Part shown: in pieces, positions 1 to 6,510 of the stretch | Numbering within the stretch: position 1 is the stretch's first letter | Layout of the letters: each line of letters opens with the position of its first letter | Origin: JBBROS01 sp963752225 | GTDB lineage: Bacteria; Pseudomonadota; Alphaproteobacteria; Acetobacterales; Acetobacteraceae | Direction of reading: 5' to 3' | Assembly (NCBI GenBank): GCA_963752225.1 | Contig: CAVVXS010000007.1 | Span: 434,001 to 498,000 of the forward strand | Length of the DNA stretch: 64,000 nt | Position numbers and translations under genes: made by a program | The notes under the pieces: model-generated | Databases searched by the model: none | What the model saw: only the letters and a program-made list of their open reading frames with translations | Told to the model about the DNA's origin: nothing

Positions 1-459
1 GAGCAAGGAACCGTCGTCGGCGTACGCAAGGTGCTCGTGCAAGCGACGGGAGCGACCGGTGCGGTTGCGGGCGCCGCGGCGGGTGGCATCGCCGGATCCC
101 AGGCGCCGGTCGGGACCGCGCTGACCACGCTCGGCGGGACGCTGGTGGGTGGGCTCGTGGGCACCGGCATCGAGCGCGCCACCGGCGACACGACGGCGTT
201 CGAATACATCGTGCGCAAGGGCAACGGCGAGATGGTCAGCGTCACCCAAAAAGACGAGACGGCGCTGGCGATCGGGCAGAAGGTGCTGGTGATCTCGGGC
301 TCGCAAGCACGGATCGTCGGCGATTACACGGTGCCGGTCGAGCCCGCGAAGCCGGCCGCCGAGGTCGCCGTGGTGCCGCTGCCGCTCAAGAACCAGCCGT
401 TGCCGGCGCCCATGTCGGAGCAACCCGCGGGGGCGCCCGACGCCCCCGCGCAGCCTTGA
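1..459 (+). CDS. SlyB/17-kDa-antigen-like glycine-zipper outer membrane lipoprotein, C-terminal part
   Basis: The reading frame is open from base 1, so the N-terminus (including any lipobox) lies outside the window. The visible 152 residues begin with EQGTVVGVRKV, the usual entry into a glycine-zipper 2TM domain. A Gly/Ala-rich zipper follows (about residues 16-60, with GAAAGGIAGS and GGTLVGGLVGTG), then a soluble part with YIVRKGNGEMVSVTQ and KVLVISGSQARIVGDY. This order matches SlyB and rickettsial 17-kDa antigen family outer membrane lipoproteins, which help maintain envelope integrity. The last 35 residues are a Pro/Ala-rich tail beyond the family core. A GTG at 31 could be mistaken for a start, but the zipper domain clearly continues upstream of it. 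The family call is firm; the exact role is not. Confidence 0.75.
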   Translation, partial: EQGTVVGVRKVLVQATGATGAVAGAAAGGIAGSQAPVGTALTTLGGTLVGGLVGTGIERATGDTTAFEYIVRKGNGEMVSVTQKDETALAIGQKVLVISGSQARIVGDYTVPVEPAKPAAEVAVVPLPLKNQPLPAPMSEQPAGAPDAPAQP

Positions 460-466
460 TTACGGC

Positions 467-871
467 TTAGTTGCGCAGTTCGGCCGGCACCTTGCCGCCG
501 TTCTCGGCCAGCTTGTCCATGACCTGCTTGTGCAGCCAGATGTTCATCGCCGCGCTGTCGTTGGTGTCACCGCTGTAGTGCAGCTCGGTGGCGAGCGACT
601 TGCGGTTCTCGAGGCTGCTGTCGAGGCCGAGCAGCTTCATCAGGTCGACGATGGACGTCTGATAATTGAGCGGCTGTCCCGCCTTGCTGCTCATCTCGGC
701 CAACACCGCGCCGACATCGACGGCCGGCGCCGCCGCGCCGGTGGCGGGCGATTGCCCGGCGGCCGGGGTCGAGCCGCTTTCGGGCGTGGCCGGGTCGGCG
801 CCGGGCGACGGGGCGGCGGCCGCGGCGGGGTGGTTGAAGATCTTGGACATGATCGAGCCGAAAATGCTCAT
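467..871 (-). CDS. DUF3597 domain-containing protein
   Basis: The product is 134 residues. It starts MSIFGSIMSKIF, has an Ala/Pro/Gly-rich linker (about residues 15-55), and ends in the DUF3597 core with VDVGAVLAEM, SIVDLMKLLGLDSS and the characteristic C-terminal stretch around MNIWLHKQVMDKLAENGG. The start at 871 is preferred over upstream in-frame ATG codons because AGAGGAGA sits about 6 bases upstream and family members begin with the same MSIFGSIM-type motif. DUF3597 has no known biochemical function. The gene converges on the lipoprotein to its left and stands alone. The C-terminal core looks helical and resembles LysM-free cytoplasmic partners seen elsewhere, but I infer no function. 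Confidence 0.8.
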   Translation of the reverse strand: MSIFGSIMSKIFNHPAAAAAPSPGADPATPESGSTPAAGQSPATGAAAPAVDVGAVLAEMSSKAGQPLNYQTSIVDLMKLLGLDSSLENRKSLATELHYSGDTNDSAAMNIWLHKQVMDKLAENGGKVPAELRN

Positions 872-958
872 GCGACGTTCTCCTCTGGACGCGAACGCAA
901 CGGGGTGGGGGCGAGGGAGTTGCCGCCGATGTGAGCGGAACGGCGTGGAACCCGGCAA

Positions 959-1468
959 TCAGATCTGGCGGGTGAGGCGGAACCAGAACAGGACCGCGGC
1001 GTCGACCGGCACGGCGGGGATCTCGCGCAGCCGCCACCACCAGCGGCGCAGCAGCCGGCTCGAGGCCGGGCCGACCGGCGGCGGGCTGCGATGGGCGTCG
1101 AGCCCGGCCAGCCCGAGCAGCAGCACGCAGCGCGCCATGTGGTAGGACGAGGTGGCCGCGTAGACCGGTCCCTTGGCGCCGCGCAACAGGCGGGCGACGG
1201 CCTGCACCGAGCGGACGGTGTTGCGGCCGGTCGGCTCCAGGATGATCAGCTCGGGATGCACCCCCCGCTGCATCAGCAGGTCGGCCATCACGTCCGCCTC
1301 GGGCGGGCCGTGCCGGCCTTGGCCGCCGGTGACCACGTACATCGGTTGCGGCAGCACCCGGCGCCCGAACTGCGCGGCGGCGCCGACCCGGTCGCGCATC
1401 GCCCCGCTGGGCGAGCCGTCCTCGCGAACGGCGGCGCCGAAGATCACGATATAGGGCTGGTCGAACAT
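959..1468 (-). CDS. YdcF/SanA-like DUF218 family protein
   Basis: The 169-residue product has the DUF218 fold signatures: an N-terminal strand YIVIFGAAV, then PMYVVTGGQGRHGPPEADVMADLL, LIILEPTGRNTVRSVQ and TSSYHMARCVLLL. These correspond to the GG, E-x-x-x-M, N-T and S-x-x-H-M-x-R positions of YdcF, SanA and ElyC proteins, which act in envelope or nucleotide-related processes with poorly defined chemistry. The ATG at 1468 lies inside the 3' end of the upstream methyltransferase gene (25-base overlap), so the pair is probably co-transcribed and translationally coupled. A Trp/Arg cluster (RRWWWR) near the C-terminus may touch the membrane; there is no signal peptide. The substrate is unknown. 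Confidence 0.72.
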   Translation of the reverse strand: MFDQPYIVIFGAAVREDGSPSGAMRDRVGAAAQFGRRVLPQPMYVVTGGQGRHGPPEADVMADLLMQRGVHPELIILEPTGRNTVRSVQAVARLLRGAKGPVYAATSSYHMARCVLLLGLAGLDAHRSPPPVGPASSRLLRRWWWRLREIPAVPVDAAVLFWFRLTRQI

Positions 1469-2721
1469 GCAGTGCCGGCGCCGTGGGGTGCGGCCAGGAG
1501 AATGCGGTTCACGCCCGACAAGGCGGCGAAGGTCTGCCGCCACGCACGTTCGACCGCGGCGGGCGCCGTGCCGCGTCCGGCGAGCTCGGCGGTGATGGCG
1601 CCCACGCTGCGAACGCCGTCGATGAGCCGCAGGATGGCGCTGGCCAGCGGCGGCACCGCGACCGGCACGCGCAGCCCGTCGAACACGAACGGCAGCGTGC
1701 CGTCGGGGCGGATATTGCGGGCGAGCTCCGGACCCGGCATCTCGCGCGCGACCGGGATCGCGGCCGGGTCGGCGGGGTCCGGCGGCGGCGGCCGCTCGGT
1801 AGCTCGCACGGCGTAGATCACGTGCGTGCTCATGTTGCCGGCGAGGTCCTCGGCCAGGGCGGCCCGCTCGATCGGGTCGAGGGCGGCGATACGGGCGCGC
1901 AGCTTTGGGTCGGGGAGCAGGGCGGCCGGGTCGTAGCGCATCGGCTCCATGAAGCAGGTGATGGCGAGACCGGCGTCGTCCATCAGCGCAGCCAGACTGC
2001 GCACATCGTAGGCGCGGTCGCGCGGGTTGAGCAACAAGTCGAACAGGCCGGCGTCGCCACCCTCGATATGGTCTCCGAAGTAGCGGTTGGCCCGCAGCCA
2101 GGCGGTTTCCGGCAAGTGCCGCATCACCCGTCGGGCCATGTCGAGCCGCGCGGCGGGGGGGTCGTCGACCGGGGCCAGCCGGCGCAGCGCGTCCTGCAGC
2201 ATGTAAACGCCGGTGCGGCCGTGCGGCGCGTAGAGCATCAGACCGAGGCCGCCGCCCGGCGCCAGCACCGATAGCAGCGCCCGCAAGCCGGCCGCCGGGT
2301 CGGGCAGATGGTGCAGCACGCCGCAGCAATCGATGTAGTCGAACGGTCCCGGCGCCGATCCGGGCAGGTCGAGGATGGACCCCTGCACGAACGCCACCTC
2401 GAGGCCGCGGGCCTCGGCGCGGGCGCGGGCAATCGCCTGCGCCGGGGTGGACCGGTCGAGATGCGTGACCCGGCCCGGCCGGCCGTCGCGCGCCATATGC
2501 TGGGCCAGCATGATCGTACCGTCGCCGGTGCCGCCGCCCGCGAACAGGGCATGCAGCGGGGTGGTGCGCGGCCGGGCGGCCCCGAACACCCAATGGTCGA
2601 TCTCACGCAGGTGGCTGGGGCTGCCGATGATCAGGCGCTTGGCTTCGTCGCGCGGGTCGCGGGCGGGATAGGGGTAGGCCTCGTATTGCCCGGCCAGGAT
2701 CGCGTCGGTTGCGTCGTGCAT
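1444..2721 (-). CDS. Class I SAM-dependent methyltransferase with C-terminal extension
   Basis: The product is about 425 residues. The N-terminus has an acidic/aromatic lead-in (GQYEAYPYPARDPRDEA). A Rossmann SAM-binding motif LFAGGGTGDGTIML comes next, then HLDRS (acidic motif II position), a predicted D-loop with GSILDLPG, and the motif IV-V region DYIDCCGVLHHLPDP, typical of small-molecule or protein methyltransferases. The last roughly 100 residues carry an additional domain rich in Pro and Arg that I do not recognise. The start at 2721 is chosen because it precedes the conserved lead-in and leaves 22 bases to the divergent RNA methyltransferase; ATG 2745 would overlap that gene. The YPYP lead-in resembles proteins that methylate after recognising a Tyr/Pro-rich partner, but the substrate cannot be named. 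It overlaps the DUF218 gene downstream. Confidence 0.7.
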   Translation of the reverse strand: MHDATDAILAGQYEAYPYPARDPRDEAKRLIIGSPSHLREIDHWVFGAARPRTTPLHALFAGGGTGDGTIMLAQHMARDGRPGRVTHLDRSTPAQAIARARAEARGLEVAFVQGSILDLPGSAPGPFDYIDCCGVLHHLPDPAAGLRALLSVLAPGGGLGLMLYAPHGRTGVYMLQDALRRLAPVDDPPAARLDMARRVMRHLPETAWLRANRYFGDHIEGGDAGLFDLLLNPRDRAYDVRSLAALMDDAGLAITCFMEPMRYDPAALLPDPKLRARIAALDPIERAALAEDLAGNMSTHVIYAVRATERPPPPDPADPAAIPVAREMPGPELARNIRPDGTLPFVFDGLRVPVAVPPLASAILRLIDGVRSVGAITAELAGRGTAPAAVERAWRQTFAALSGVNRILLAAPHGAGTACSTSPIS

Positions 2722-2743
2722 GCGGCTGGCATATCCCGCCGCC

Positions 2744-3313
2744 ATGCCAGTCGCCAAATTGCCCGGTGCACGAGGATATTTCGGCCTCGGCGCCGAGGGC
2801 GTGTCGAAGTCGGCGAACATGGGCGCGCTGCTGCGCACCGGGCACGCGTTCGGCGCCGCGTTCTGCTTCACCGTTGGTGCCGGCTGGGATGCGCGGGCGC
2901 AGCGCGGGGCGGACACCGCCGACACCCCGGCGCACGTGCCGCTGTGGCGCTTCGGCGCGGTGGACGAGGTTGTGCTGCCGCGCGGGTGCGCGCTGGTCGG
3001 CATCGAGCTGCTGGACGATGCGATCGAGCTGCCGTCGTTCCGGCACCCGTTGAGCGCGGCCTACGTGCTCGGGCCGGAACGCTCGGGACTGTCTGACGCG
3101 ATGCGGGCGCGGTGCCGCCACATCGTGCGGATCCCAACCCGGTTCGCGCTGAACCTGGCCGTCGCGGGGGCGATCGTGCTCTACGACCGGCTGCTGCAGC
3201 ACGGCCGGTTCGCGGCGCGGCCGGTGGCAGCCGGTGGCCCGGCGGAGCCCCTGCCGGCAGCGTCCGGACATGGCGATCCGGTGTTCCGGCGCCACATACC
3301 GGATTGGAAGTAA
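2744..3313 (+). CDS. TrmH/SpoU-family RNA 2'-O-methyltransferase
   Basis: The 189-residue single-domain SPOUT protein carries the three SpoU motifs. Motif 1 is NMGALLRTGHAFGA (the Asn and Arg of the catalytic site). Motif 2 is LGPERSGLSDA followed by IRIP-like VRIP. Motif 3 is ALNLAVAGAIVLYD (usually SLN(V/L)xxA). These form the knotted SAM site that methylates ribose 2'-OH in tRNA or rRNA. It is smaller than RlmB and lacks an N-terminal RNA-binding domain, so it is closer in size to TrmL, but the target nucleotide cannot be read from the sequence. An alternative in-frame ATG lies at 2720. The last 30 residues form a Pro/Gly-rich tail outside the fold. It is divergent from the methyltransferase gene and is followed closely by ialB. 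Confidence 0.78.
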   Translation: MPVAKLPGARGYFGLGAEGVSKSANMGALLRTGHAFGAAFCFTVGAGWDARAQRGADTADTPAHVPLWRFGAVDEVVLPRGCALVGIELLDDAIELPSFRHPLSAAYVLGPERSGLSDAMRARCRHIVRIPTRFALNLAVAGAIVLYDRLLQHGRFAARPVAAGGPAEPLPAASGHGDPVFRRHIPDWK

Positions 3314-3355
3314 GTAGCCTTGTCCTTACAGCAGGGGGACCGTATCTGTGCCGGC

Positions 3356-3913
3356 ATGCGACTGCTCCTTTCCGTTGTGATTGGCTCCTACCTCCTTGGC
3401 GTCGGGCTGGCCTCGCCCGCGCTGGCCCAGAACCGGTCCGCGCACTCGACCGCCCGCACTTCCTCCCACTCAGCCCCCGCCGCCGCGCCGCGCTCGATCG
3501 GCACGTTCGACGACTGGCAGGCGGCGACGCATGTCGAGGCAGGGGCAACGGTCTGCTACGCCTTCACGCGGGCGCATTCATCGGTGCCGGCCCTGCCGGG
3601 GCGGGGCGAGGTGGTGTTGACGGTCACGCAACGTCCGAGCGGGCGGGACGCGGTGGCCATCAGCGCCGGGTTTCCTTACCCGTCCGGGGCGGAGGTGACG
3701 GTGGAGGTCGAACGCACTGAGCTCGCGTTCTACACCAGCGGCCGGTCGGCCTTCGCGCGCGACGGCCGGGCGGTGGTGGCGGCGTTCGACAAGGGCCGGA
3801 CCGCGACCGCGAAGTCACCGGCGCCGCGCAATGCGACGGTGGCGGACAGCTTCAGCCTGCGCGGGTTTTCCGGCGCCTATGCGGCCATCAACAAGGCTTG
3901 CCCGGCCAGATGA
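3356..3913 (+). CDS. Invasion-associated locus B (IalB) family secreted protein
   Basis: The product is 185 residues with a clear Sec signal peptide (MRLLLSVVIGSYLLGVGLA, cleavage near SPALA-Q). A Ser/Thr/Ala-rich linker follows, then the IalB core: IGTFDDWQAA, a Cys in TVCYAFT, VVLTVTQRPSGRDAVAISAGFPY and a second Cys near the C-terminus (KACPAR) that could pair with it. IalB proteins are periplasmic or surface proteins named for Bartonella, but are widespread in free-living alphaproteobacteria with unclear roles. ATG 3356 is preferred because it gives the signal peptide directly; a TTG at 3320 is possible. A purine-rich GCAGGGGGA lies 17 or more bases upstream, so initiation signals are weak. 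Its stop overlaps the rlmN start (ATGA). Confidence 0.75.
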   Translation: MRLLLSVVIGSYLLGVGLASPALAQNRSAHSTARTSSHSAPAAAPRSIGTFDDWQAATHVEAGATVCYAFTRAHSSVPALPGRGEVVLTVTQRPSGRDAVAISAGFPYPSGAEVTVEVERTELAFYTSGRSAFARDGRAVVAAFDKGRTATAKSPAPRNATVADSFSLRGFSGAYAAINKACPAR

Positions 3914-5073
3914 ACGCGCTGCTCACGGAGGCCGAGCGGGAGCGGGTGCTGGCGAAGTCGGCGCTGTTCAACCCGCCGCCGGTGCAGTTGCCGGACGGGC
4001 GCCGCGAGCTGGTGGGGCTGTCGCGCGAGGACCTGGCCGCCGAGTTGGCCGAGATCGGCGAGAAGCCGTTCCGGGCCAAGCAGATTTGGCACTGGGTGTA
4101 TCACCAGGGCGTCACCGATTTCGCTCGCATGTCGAGCATCGCCCGGCCGCTGCAGGCGAAGCTGGCCGAGCGGTTCGTGGTGGGGCGCCCCGAAATCGCC
4201 ACGGTGCAGACCTCGGCCGATGAGACCCGCAAATGGCTGTTCCGGTTTCGCGACGGGCAGGAGGCCGAGACCGTCTACATCCCGGACCGTACCGAGGACC
4301 GCGGCGCCGTGTGCATCAGCAGCCAGGTCGGCTGCACCCTGTCCTGCCGCTTTTGCCACACCGGCACCCAGCGGCTGGTGCGCAACCTGGGGGCGGCGGA
4401 GATCGTCGGCCAATTCATGGCCGCGCGTGACGCCTACGGCGAATGGCCGAGCCCGCAAGGCGAGACCCCGCGCCTGCTGAGCACGATCGTGCTGATGGGC
4501 ATGGGCGAGCCGCTGTACAATTACGAGAACGTCGCCAAGGCGATGCGCATCGTCATGGACGGCGAGGGGATCGGCCTGTCGCGGCGCCGCATCACCTTGA
4601 GCACGTCCGGCGTCGTGCCGATGATGGACCGTTGCGGCTCGGAACTGGGCGTCAACCTTGCCGTCAGTCTGCATGCCGTCACGGACGCGCTGCGGGACGA
4701 GATCGTGCCGCTCAACCGCAAGTACCCGCTTGCCGAGTTGCTCGCGGCGTGCCGGCGGTATCCCGGGGCCAGCAATGCGCGGCGGATTACCTTCGAATAC
4801 GTGATGCTGCGCGGCGTCAACGATAGCGAGGCGGAGGCGCGCGAGCTGGTGCGGCTGATTGCCGGCATCCCAGCCAAGGTGAACCTGATCCCGTTCAACC
4901 CGTGGCCCGGCAGCGCCTATCAGCCGAGCACGCGGGAGCAGTTGGGACGGTTTGCCCGCATCGTTTCCGACGCCGGGTTCGCGAGCCCGATCCGGACGCC
5001 GCGCGGGCAGGACATCCTTGCCGCCTGTGGGCAGTTGAAGACCGAAAGCATCAAGGCTCGTTCGCCAGCCTGA
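3910..5073 (+). CDS. rlmN: Dual-specificity 23S rRNA (A2503-C2)/tRNA (A37-C2) methyltransferase RlmN
   Basis: The 387-residue radical-SAM enzyme methylates C2 of adenosine 2503 in 23S rRNA and adenosine 37 in some tRNAs. The radical-SAM cluster motif is GCTLSCRFCH, with C142, C146 and C149. Other family blocks are FRAKQIWHWVY near residue 55, GMGEPLYNYENV (SAM-binding GEP), RRITLSTSGVVP, NLAVSLHA, VMLRGVND, and a C-terminal AACGQL whose Cys is the mechanistic methyl-carrying residue. ATG 3910 overlaps the stop of the ialB gene (ATGA), which implies translational coupling and supports this start over the upstream TTG. It is followed 32 bases later by the DUF1674 gene. Identification is firm. 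Confidence 0.95.
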   Translation: MNALLTEAERERVLAKSALFNPPPVQLPDGRRELVGLSREDLAAELAEIGEKPFRAKQIWHWVYHQGVTDFARMSSIARPLQAKLAERFVVGRPEIATVQTSADETRKWLFRFRDGQEAETVYIPDRTEDRGAVCISSQVGCTLSCRFCHTGTQRLVRNLGAAEIVGQFMAARDAYGEWPSPQGETPRLLSTIVLMGMGEPLYNYENVAKAMRIVMDGEGIGLSRRRITLSTSGVVPMMDRCGSELGVNLAVSLHAVTDALRDEIVPLNRKYPLAELLAACRRYPGASNARRITFEYVMLRGVNDSEAEARELVRLIAGIPAKVNLIPFNPWPGSAYQPSTREQLGRFARIVSDAGFASPIRTPRGQDILAACGQLKTESIKARSPA

Positions 5074-5105
5074 CCCTGGTGCGGGCCGCGCTGCTCCCCA
5101 TTTCG

Positions 5106-5255
5106 ATGGGTATGGAAGACGACGCCAAGACCGAGGACCCCGCCATCACGCCGGCCGTGAAGCCGGAACTGCCGAAAGAGGTGGGCGGTCCAGCCGGACC
5201 GGAACCGACGCGCTTCGGCGATTGGGAACAGAAGGGGCGCTGCACCGACTTCTGA
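5106..5255 (+). CDS. DUF1674 / succinate dehydrogenase assembly factor 4-like small protein
   Basis: The 49-residue protein has a charged N-terminal half and the diagnostic C-terminal block KEVGGPAGPEPTRFGDWE followed by KGRCTDF. This block defines DUF1674, the bacterial relatives of mitochondrial SDHAF4/Sdh8, which bind the flavoprotein subunit of succinate dehydrogenase during assembly. It lies directly after rlmN. There is a choice of two in-frame ATG codons (5106 and 5112). No sdh genes are nearby, so the role is taken from the family rather than from context. Confidence 0.8.
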   Translation: MGMEDDAKTEDPAITPAVKPELPKEVGGPAGPEPTRFGDWEQKGRCTDF

Positions 5256-5278
5256 CACTGGGCCGTCCCGGCGCCGCG

Positions 5279-6427
5279 TCAGCGGCTTTGGATGCTCGCC
5301 GTCGTGTCGGCGGCGGTGAAACCACGGCGGTCGGGCGCGCGATCCAGCGAGCGGCCGCGCACCGCGTCGCGAACCCGGTTCACAATCGGATCCACGAGGA
5401 GCATCAGCCCGTACGATAGGGCGATTGCGAGGGCGACCCCGGCCAGCATGGCGGGGTAGCTGTATCCGGTCGTCAACGACAGCACGAGCACCAAGGCGTT
5501 CTCGTGATGGATGTAGACGGGGTAGGACAGATCGCCGCAGCGCTGGTCGAGCGGGCGGGGCGACGTCGTCGTCAGCGCGAGCAACGCCATGATCGCCAGC
5601 AAGGCCGCAAGGATCGCGGCTTGCGCCAGCACCGCGCGGTCATACCCGGCTTCCGTCGCCATCGGGATCAGCAGCAGGTGCAACGCCATGCCGCCGCAGC
5701 ACAGCAGCAGCGGCAGCGCGTGCTCGCGCAACCAAGCGCGACCGGCGTCGGCGCGGGCGCGGCAGTCGTAAAGGCAGGCGCCGAACAGGAAGAAGAAAGC
5801 GTAGCCGAACTTGTAATGGAGCAGGCCGGTCAGCAGCCCGAGCGCCAGCAGCGCGGCCGGCGCGGCACGCCGCAGCAGCCCGGGGGCCGGCAACAGCAAG
5901 GCCAGGAACACTGCGCCGTAGAAGATCATCTCGATGCGAACGGCCCAGATGATCGAGATGAAGTCGAACCCGATCAGCCGGTTGGCGCCGGGCAGGAAGC
6001 CGACGACGTTGCCCAGGATGGTGCGGAGATCGAACACGTGCTCGGTCGGCAGTGACGGGCACTCGCGGTCCGACAAGCGCAACGTGCCGGCCTGATCGAA
6101 CACGGCGTCGATGGCCATTGCAAGGACAAGTGCCACCAGGAAATGCGGCACGATCCGCAGCAAGCGGTTGGTCATGAACGGGACCGGCTTGCCCACGTAG
6201 ACCCGGCACGCCGCTTCGGTGATGACGAACCCGCTCAGGGCAAAGAACACGAGGACGGCGAGGCTGCCCAACTCATACGGCAGCACGAAGCGGTACAGAC
6301 CGCCGATCGGTGCCATGTTGGCGACCACGTGCTGGACCACGACGAGCCCCGCGAGGATCAGCCGGAACGTGCCCAGCGGGTGATAGCGGTATGACCTGGC
6401 CGCGCTCGCCGTGTCCACGTTTCGCAA
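5279..6427 (-). CDS. Acyltransferase 3 (OafA/YrhL-like) integral membrane protein
   Basis: The product is about 380 residues with roughly ten hydrophobic segments and the acyltransferase_3 signatures. These include the first helix with LVVVQHVVANMAP (active-site His region), VLVFFALSGFVITEAA, and RLLRIVPHFLVALVLA. Such proteins transfer acetyl or other acyl groups across or at the membrane to surface polysaccharides, peptidoglycan or small molecules. There is no SGNH domain fused at the C-terminus. The start is uncertain: TTG 6427 gives the longest form, while GTG 6418 is also plausible; neither has a strong ribosome-binding site. It is unlinked to the glycan genes at 49-54 kb, so its acceptor is unknown. 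Confidence 0.82.
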   Translation of the reverse strand: MRNVDTASAARSYRYHPLGTFRLILAGLVVVQHVVANMAPIGGLYRFVLPYELGSLAVLVFFALSGFVITEAACRVYVGKPVPFMTNRLLRIVPHFLVALVLAMAIDAVFDQAGTLRLSDRECPSLPTEHVFDLRTILGNVVGFLPGANRLIGFDFISIIWAVRIEMIFYGAVFLALLLPAPGLLRRAAPAALLALGLLTGLLHYKFGYAFFFLFGACLYDCRARADAGRAWLREHALPLLLCCGGMALHLLLIPMATEAGYDRAVLAQAAILAALLAIMALLALTTTSPRPLDQRCGDLSYPVYIHHENALVLVLSLTTGYSYPAMLAGVALAIALSYGLMLLVDPIVNRVRDAVRGRSLDRAPDRRGFTAADTTASIQSR

Positions 6428-6468
6428 TCCGCCGGTGACCGGCGTTGCCTAGTGGAGCGTGCCCGCCG

Positions 6469-6496
6469 CCGCCATGGATCGAACTGCCCATGGCGG
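6469..6496 (-). terminator. Hairpin after gcvP, candidate terminator
   Basis: CCGCCATGG at 6469-6477 and CCATGGCGG at 6488-6496 form a perfect 9-bp stem with a 10-base loop. It starts 15 bases past the gcvP stop codon. There is no U-tract, so it could be a 3'-end stabilising stem rather than a classical intrinsic terminator. Confidence 0.45.
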
Positions 6497-6510
6497 TCGG
6501 TGTCCGGCGC

